From: Lotus japonicus
Taxonomy: Eukaryota > Streptophyta > Magnoliopsida > Fabales > Fabaceae
Reading direction: 5' to 3'
Assembly: GCF_012489685.1 (NCBI RefSeq)
Contig: NC_080046.1
Span: 24,011,038-24,075,037, forward strand
DNA length: 64,000 nt
Below are positions 57,071 through 64,000 of the stretch, piece by piece (position 1 is the stretch's first letter; each line of letters starts with the position of its first letter). A program made the position numbers and the translations under genes. The notes below the pieces were generated by a model that ran no database searches, had not been told where the DNA came from, and saw only the letters and a list, made by a program, of their open reading frames with translations.

Positions 57071-59559
57071 CTAAGGTTTATACAAGTCAAGAAAGCAAGT
57101 TGCCAAACTGTTTCGCAAATCATACAACTCTTGTTCTGTTAATGTCGTTGGATCATTGAATACCTACAATTTGTAGAATAGGTTATAATACCTATTTTGT
57201 GACATTTTGATGAAAACTCAAACAATGAGACAAATAGGGAGACAAACATTTGTAATACCTCCATCCAAGACTTAGTAATTGTAAGACCCGAGATTTTAAG
57301 CTTAGGATCAGTGGAAGAGATTTCCATTTACGATTAGGGTGGATGTAATGTGAAGGGAAACCTGAACGAAAGTTTATTAAATGAAATAAATTTATGAAGG
57401 GGAAAGTTCAGGAAAAGTCAAAGGATTGTATCGAAGTCGATTTAAGTTATAGCACGACTAATATTCGCATTTAAAACCTAGGACAAGAACCTTAGGAAAC
57501 AAAACTATGTTCCAGCTTTGGAACACTATAGGAATATAATTTCCAACAAACTTCCAGCTTTGGAACACTGTAGGAATTTAGTCCAAAAATCTTTAGAGAA
57601 ATATTAGAACTTCTCTTTTTCCATATATCACCATCATTTCGAGGCGAAACTCTAGGATCTACGAACGTCCGATTCCAATCATCGGAAGCTTGCCGAAACC
57701 GAATCCCTGGTTTTTCAAAACCCTAGAATTACTCGACAATGAAGACTTTTTCTATTCAGAGCTTCAAATGAATATTCTACACGCGTACACCCATTTCTCT
57801 TGATGATTTCAATCTTTCTTCAGAAGGAAGTTTTTCATTCCGACATCCGATGCAAAAAGCAACTTATCGGGTAAAATAGTTTTATACCGACTATGCATTA
57901 GTTGCCAAAAATACAAGGAGACCTCTTTATAGTTTTGGAATTATTTTGCCAAAACATATCTATTAATTCACGGAGAATGACGCCGGAAAAATCAGATTCG
58001 CGAAACTTTCATTTTACCGCGTTTTGCCAACCTCTATATATAGCCAAGAAATGAGAAAATATCACAAATTTCCACCATTTCTCTCCAAAACCTGCGAATT
58101 TGCTAAGAGGAAGAAGGAAGAAGAGCTTTTGTTCATTTCTTGCTTGATCGTCGATCAATCAGTTGCTACTTCAAGGCTTCGAGGTATAGTCGCTAATCCT
58201 TACCTCTGATCGCTTTTTCCATAGCTTTTCTGTAGACTTTTCTGAGCTGATAGTTTTGAGGTTTTTGCAAAACTATCCTGAATATTTCATTTCTGATTCT
58301 AAACCTCTTCCTTATGTGCCCAAGATCACTTCTGCCGGGTTAGATTTTCCGTTATGTCGCCGGAATTCCGCCGGGATCAATTTTAGCCTTAAATACCCAT
58401 TTTTGGAGTTTTTGGAGTAAAGCTTCAACCTTTAGGCTAAAAACTATCGCCTTAGCTTAGTGCTAGTAGGATTAGTTGTCATAAACGTCGTTGGTGACGT
58501 CCCTGCAAAATTTTATTTTTGGGATTTCAGTTTTGAAAAATCCTAAGTTAAAAATCATGACCAAAATACCCCTGCGACAGTTTTTGATCCGATAATTTTT
58601 CCGAGTTCAGAATACCCTTAGTTACGGCTTATGAAAGCATAGGAACCAAGTTTGATCGAAGAAAAACCGAGCCCCATAATTGCACAAAGTGGCCGAGCCC
58701 TATTAGGGGGGAGGAGGAAAATTTCCTTTTCCGAAAACTTGTCTTTCGCGCTAGATTATCGTACCTTAGAGTATAGATTACTTCGAGTAACCTTAGTAAG
58801 TATCGATAGCTTAGTTTTCGATAGATTCTGATAGTATTTCTGTGGTTTTGCTCTAAAGGTGATTTTGAGGAATTCCCAGAGGAGCAAGCCTTTGATTGTG
58901 AACAAGTGTTAGGAGATCGTCCTAGAGAATCTACAGGTGAGGGCTTCTCACTGAATCTCTAGTTAATGCTTAGGGTCGATGTTTTCGACATTGTTTATTG
59001 TTTATGCACTGGATTGTGTGTGATTGGAAAATGTTTTCTGAGGCTTCGGCTGACAATGTAGATGATTCATCTACTGAATGTTTTTGAGATTGTCTTACAT
59101 GCTATGTGCTATGTGGGTAATCTAGGATGTGTGGTGCATGCTTTATATGCTAAGTGCTAAGTGTTTATGATGCGATTTATTGATATATGACATGTTGTTG
59201 ATTGTGATGATTTAAATATGCTCTGTACTGGAATCTGAGATTCTGAATGGTGAGAATAGCGGGCAGGTCATGCCGATTTTATTTTGAGAGTTTTGAGAAA
59301 GTTTGATAGGACGAACGAGGTTCGGGCCTTAATTTTGTTTAGTGGATCGAGACATCCTCTGGAAGCGACTTGGGATTGGGAGATCCTGAAAATGTATAAG
59401 ACTTGCGATAAGACAAAATGGAATCTATTTTATAAAGAAAATTCATAAGACCTTAAATAACCTCAAAATCTTTAAGTAATGATAACAATCTCGAAGGAAG
59501 GCATTGGAAGTCAAATCATAGTTTTGGAAAAACGAGGAGTGTCGTCGGATCCAAGTGTA

Positions 59560-59745
59560 GCGTTTGTTGTTGTGCTGTTGGAGCAGCGTTTGTTTGTTGT
59601 GCTGTTGGAGCAGCGTTTGTTGTCGTGCTGTTGGAGCAGCGTTTGTTGTTGTGCTGTTGGAGCAGCGTTTGTTTGTTGTGCTGTTGGAGCAGCGTTTGTT
59701 GTTGTGCTGTTGGAGCAGCGTTTGTTGTTGTGCTGTTGGAGCAGC
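59560..59745. repeat. 26/27-bp minisatellite in the solo LTR
   Basis: Seven head-to-tail copies of a unit GCGTTTGTTGTTGTGCTGTT plus GGAGCA, alternating 26 and 27 bp. LTR D has a single related copy (TTGTGCTGTGGGAGCAG near 43368). Confidence 0.95.
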
Positions 59746-60479
59746 TATGTGTTGTTATGAAGTGTGTCTTTTGTCGCAGAATCGACTTTGCCTTAGGGTA
59801 AGCTTTTAGAGACATTAATTTAGCTAGAACACGTGGCGACGTGTCGAGTGAGATCGGAGACGTTGATTGACTAATCATCTTGCATTCATGCAACATTAAT
59901 GAGGTATTAACACAGGACGTACTCTGGACCTCGTCGGTTTCCAAAATGGTCATAAGACCCGGAATGCCGTGGTAGAGCGTTTGTAGACGTCTCTTGTAGC
60001 AGACCGAAATGGCAGACCTACGGGTTTACTGCTGATCTGGCTACCTTTGTGTGGTGTAAGAGGCACGCGGGCCGAAATGGTTCCACCGTGGCTGGTGTTA
60101 GGGCTGATCCGTTTGATGTCCATCCCTTTCCGGAATGCATGTGGTTAACTGGGTTAACCTGCATATCATTTCATGCAACATGCATACTGACTTAGTGATG
60201 AGTGTGTTTGATACTTGTTAATTCTATTTGAGGCATGTTAACTGTGATTTATCGTCGTTTATATTCATCATGAGATATGCAACCCTAGGATGTTATCCCT
60301 AGCTAAAAGCCTAAGTGGCTATCCTATTATCTGTATCTATCCTTGCTATTATTTACATAATTCTTTGGAGTTGACCCTCGCGTCTTCTGTGTGTGCTTTG
60401 GCGAACAAACGCCCTTTGTCAGATGTCTTTGGCGGACTAGTTCACGACGGTTCACCCTTCGGGGGAAACTAGAGTTGGG

Positions 60480-60584
60480 ATGCTGGAACAGGAGCGCATC
60501 GCGATAGCGAGCGGAGGACGGAGGATGTACCTAGACTTAGTCGTTCTGGATTCAGATTCGGACGACGATCACACTAGCATGTAG
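60480..60584 (+). pseudogene. LTR-encoded ORF remnant in the solo LTR
   Basis: A 34-codon frame MLEQERIAIASGGR... ending VVLDSDSDDDHTSM, the C-terminus of the LTR ORF. Upstream segments (LTLASSVCALA, PLSDVFGGLVHDG) are present but in other frames. Confidence 0.5.
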
Positions 60585-63500
60585 GATTGAGTGTTAGTGT
60601 GAGCTCCTCGAGATGGGATTAATGTAGGAGTAGAGTCTTAGCTCTGAACATCATTTGTTTCATTCGGGACAGGGTAGTTTCCCACCTATAGCTTTTTGTG
60701 TGGTTTCGTTACGGGAATCACAGAGAGTTGGTTGGACTTAGGAAGTCTTGTTTCAGGCCGATGGGCCAGCTTATTCTCATTTTGAGGGATAGTGTTGCGG
60801 ACACTTAACCTTTTCTTTTGGTTTGTACTTTTTCCTACGGGCGCTACTCTTCTATTACCCGTCACTGGAGGTTCACTCGTGACGAGGTTGCTACTTACAG
60901 CGGGGGCTGTTTATATATTGTATATTAGTTTTATTACTTTTCGCACTTGGGTTTTATTTATTTCAGTCTTGTCTTAGTTATAATCGGAAAAAAATATATA
61001 TTCACGTTTTTCCGCATTAAGTTTACTTTTGGTTACTAAAGTGACGCCACCGAAATCGGGGTGTTACAGTAATACTAGCAGAGACAATGTCAACCATATT
61101 ATTCATCACATAATATCCACAATCATTCCCATTAGGCTGCAACCTTGCCTACAAATGAATAGATTTTTATACACTGAATATATATATCAAAACAGTACAT
61201 ATTACAGCCAGTGTTAAGTAGTATAAATAGCAACATCAAATAACAACCATAATCTACACTACACTTACTTTGGGACGAAGCCATTGAGTCTTTTTTTTTA
61301 TTACCCTCAGCCAATTGATAAACCGCCATAGCTCTATATAAAAAACAATCATCGAAGTAAGTTATACATTTTAGTGTAAAAGGACATAATAATATATAAC
61401 AAAAGCGACATAAAATATACACTTACTGTGTAACAATATTCTTCATTTGTGAATGAAGATCATTGTGTAATGAACAAAGGAGAACTTAAGTAATGTCTTT
61501 AGGACAAATGATTATTAATTGCCAATGCCCTCTATACACGTGGAATAACAATTAGTGTGTTAAGTAAGATGGAGTTATGGATAAAAATAAATAAGAGAAA
61601 ATACAAATTTACATATACTTACGTTACAAGATATGGTGCTAAGTAACACACTTTGTCTAAATCACGCAACTTTTCTTGTATGTATGTTAGAACTTTCTTT
61701 TTAGACTTTGTGGAATCTGGATAACTGAAGATTACTGGGTCCAGAATTCCAAACACATCTGATTTGTTACTTTCGTCACATAGACGATGGATATACCTGA
61801 TTAAATTTGAAATTAATATTGAATATTGCAATCATGAAAATATGAATGAGTTTCCAAACATGCTATACATCTAAAATATAAGCTAAAAAATGAAGCAACT
61901 CAGAAATGTCAAAATCAAATAGTTCAGAACCATTTGGTATAGTACTAATGTGTGAGGACAAAAAAATCCATCTTTGATATACTCACACTCATCTCTTCCT
62001 ATATCTCATCTATCTATGTAAAGAGATAATTTCCAACAAAAAAAAATTAGCTGTACAAAAATCAAGGGTAGCAAACTGCATAGCTGCCCGCCCGCAATGA
62101 TCCATAATCTCAAACTTCACTTTCACAATTCAGCTAGTGCAACTGATAACTAAAATATATAAGCATTCAAAATTACTATCCGCGCCATAATGCAATCATA
62201 CTCACTTGTTCAGATAGAAACACACATATAAATTCACATTTTCAAAAATAAAAAAATTCAACCTAAATTGAAACCCTTAAATCACACAGTGAGACAAGAA
62301 AATTGACCCTTTACTGATCTAATTAAAGGCATGCACATTCACAAATCTAATCCAAGCACTCAATCACATGTAGCAGGATATGCATTAGATAGAAATGAAA
62401 ATCCCTAAATTCAGATTTTGAAATTAATATTGATTATTGCAATCATGAAAAATTATAGTAAAAATGAAAGTCTACTTACGTGCACCAAACTTGTAGAATA
62501 GAGATGTCAAGCCAAGCATCACCCACCAACAACTCTTTGATACACTTTGGTGAAATCCAAAAGTTTTTTACAGCAAGATCATGTTGTAATGGTAAACATA
62601 TATGTGTTTGCTGTTTCAAAAACATGAATAACACTCTCTGAACATTGTCAGTGGTCGAGTCCTCCTTGTGATTTTCTTGTGCGGCGGTACAAGAACCTTT
62701 TGTGCTTCCATGCAGAAGAACATTTTGTTCTCCTTGTTGGTTTGTTGGGGAGATTTCAGATAAACCCATAGTCTTAAGCGTCTCCATAAATGATTGTTGC
62801 ATCTTCTCACTCGCCATGATCAACTGTTGTTCAAACTCTTCTTTACATTCTTCTTTAATCTTTGCTGCAAGTTTTTGTTCAAGTTTCGCCTCAAGTTGTG
62901 CTTCAATCTCCTTAACATCTATGGACTGTGTTGGACGTGAAGACCTTCCGAAGTAGTTGCTTAGATTAGCAAATCGTCCAACACCACGAACACGACCACC
63001 ATGCTCGGATGTTCCAATTGCCTTTGTCAAGATATCGTCACTTCCTTGTGAAACAAAGGTTCCTTTTTCAGTCTCTTCAGCCAGTGAATCCTACATTTGC
63101 ACATAAATTTAATATTTCATTAGTGGTAAAGAAGGATGTCGCATACAAGAAACACAGACAACCATAATGAGAAAGTAATCATGGAAAAAATATTTCACTT
63201 ACAATTTTCTCAGCAACAACTCGGGTAGCCTCTGATGTGTATTCCCCTCCTCGCCTTTGTCTTGCTCTCTTCCATTTGTCACGACGTGACGGTGGAGATG
63301 GAATACGATCTAATTCTCCTGATGCGTCTAGTTCTTGTCTCTTTTCATTAATCATTTTCTTCTCAAGCAATTCATATCCTCCACGAGATAATGTATGTGG
63401 GTAAAGATTCTTAGCCACATTATCCTTACCCTTTTGACTTTTTTCCTATTATAAATCAAGCTAAAGAAGTAAGCATAAAAATAAGCATAGATAAACGTCC

Positions 63501-64000
63501 AAAGTTTGCTGGTTTGGCTGTGATATTTGCTGGTTTTTCTGTGCCACATGCTAGTTTTGATTTACCAAATTTTAATGGAATAGAGTAATGGGCAAACAGT
63601 GTCAAATATCATATGCTTTGGCTAGATAAACGACCAAAGCATATGATAGATTATCAAGTGACTTATGCCATGGCACTATTAAAGTTTGGAAACTAGTTTG
63701 GTGAGTTCAAGGACAAGGTGTCCTAAAACTGTAGTAGACTACTTACATAGTAAACATTTCAATTAAGAAAATTGAAGAAATGAAATGAAAAGAAAGCAAA
63801 TCAATTTTAGGACATGAATATGACTGAAACAAGAATCAATGCAAGAAAAGAAAAAAATTATTAATACTAACCTTAAATGCAGGGGTATTTCGATGCTCCA
63901 ACAACTTCTCCCATACATCTTTTTAATATAAGGATACACTTCATACGGAGGAAGGCGATTGGGGTTGGGGTTAGTGATATAATCGGAAGTGAGTTGTGTC

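Larger units (their letters stand above)
57280..61068 (+). repeat. Solo gypsy LTR, 3789 bp, with 5-bp target duplication
   Basis: TGTAAGACCC at 57280 to GTGTTACA at 61068, flanked by GTAAT on both sides (57275-57279 and 61069-61073). Removing it and one GTAAT restores the reading frame of exon 7 of the CACTA gene, which confirms the insertion. TATA box TATATATA at 58035-58042. Formed by LTR-LTR recombination of a full element. Confidence 0.95.
23055..64000 (-). mobile_element. CACTA (En/Spm) transposon, left end in window, right end outside; hosts nested retroelements
   Basis: The terminus CACTACTACAGAAAAG at 23055 interrupts a copia gag after GCAT; the uninterrupted copy reads GCATACTGAAG, so the 3-bp target duplication should be CAT. 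Subterminal repeats follow. A minus-strand gene for a Transposase_24-like region fused to a Ulp1-type protease lies at 57071-64000, consistent with a CACTA element. Nested inside are the gypsy complex (26148-56237) and a solo LTR (57280-61068). That 23055 and the gene at 57071 belong to one element is inferred from the nesting, not proven, because the right TIR is not in the window. Confidence 0.7.
57071..64000 (-). pseudogene. CACTA gene: Transposase_24-like region fused to a Ulp1/C48 protease domain, eight exons, 5' end outside
   Basis: Exons on the minus strand with GT-AG borders and matching phases: 63872-64000+ (DVWEKLLEHRNTPAFK), 63203-63445 (NLYPHTLSRGGYELL), 62480-63090 (TKAIGTSEHGGRVRGVGRF, then a Glu/Lys-rich coiled coil), 61623-61796, 61427-61531 (GHWQLIIICPKD, catalytic His), 61269-61333, 61069-61148 plus 57259-57274 (NDCGYYVM, catalytic Cys), and 57071-57163 (stop at 57071-57073). 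The first part resembles plant transposase Ptta/En/Spm (Transposase_24); the second a Ulp1-type SUMO/deubiquitinase-fold protease, a known CACTA fusion. Lesions: 1-base loss near 63927, a TAA in exon 5, a 1-base gain in an A run of exon 6, and a solo LTR in exon 7. Not functional. Confidence 0.85.

Noticed and set aside
59479..59809. Two overlapping Cys/Val/Leu-rich open frames, plus one on the other strand
   Set aside because: They are translations of the 26/27-bp minisatellite in the solo LTR; open frames on both strands are expected from the repeat.

Overview
This 64 kb window is plant nuclear DNA made almost entirely of nested transposable elements. The tRNA-Met-type primer sites, Ty3/gypsy pol with a chromodomain-like tail, SIRE/Maximus-type Ty1/copia, Athila-type gag/protease, a CACTA element and a captured plant RopGEF fragment all point to a flowering plant. 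A eudicot, perhaps a legume, is my inference; the species is not determinable from the sequence. I see no intact host gene, no tRNA or rRNA gene, and nothing bacterial.

Left part (1-16408). Positions 1-6831 hold the right part of a minus-strand chromovirus (Tekay/Del-like Ty3/gypsy): an almost uninterrupted pol, no gag, a primer site and a 3.6 kb 5' LTR. Positions 6832-8532 are unassigned. Positions 8533-11864 form an element with 130-140 bp terminal inverted repeats enclosing a GC-rich fragment and a 5'-truncated copia pol with its 3' LTR. A Helitron-like 3' terminus ends at 12124. Positions 12450-13090 are a decayed minus-strand copia 3' end. Positions 15243-16408 are a minus-strand Athila-type gag/protease fragment with an unusual domain order.

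Middle-left (16409-26147). A SIRE-type copia (5' LTR, PBS, gag, pol, several frameshifts and stops) runs straight into a second, partial gag with no LTR between. At 23055 that gag is cut by the left end of a CACTA transposon, which then occupies the rest of the window. Inside it, minus-strand exons of a RopGEF (PRONE domain) have been captured at 25520-26147.

Gypsy complex (26148-56237). This block sits inside the CACTA element, next to the RopGEF fragment. It contains a truncated gag start, a shared LTR, a minus-strand non-autonomous element C (intact gag, no pol), a head-to-head LTR junction near 34719, a plus-strand nearly complete gag-pol element D, and a plus-strand non-autonomous element E whose 5' LTR starts one base after the end of the D 3' LTR. 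The LTRs are about 4 kb. Most of that length lies downstream of the TATA box, and it carries variable minisatellites and a recurrent reading frame ending in an acidic Ser/Asp tail.

Right part (56238-64000). The CACTA body resumes. A minus-strand gene encoding a Transposase_24-type (Ptta/En/Spm) region joined to a Ulp1/C48 cysteine-protease domain can be followed through eight exons with matching splice phases. A solo gypsy LTR (57280-61068, TSD GTAAT) splits exon 7. The gene is a pseudogene. Nesting gives a relative order: SIRE array, then CACTA (already carrying, or later gaining, the RopGEF fragment), then the gypsy complex and the solo LTR.
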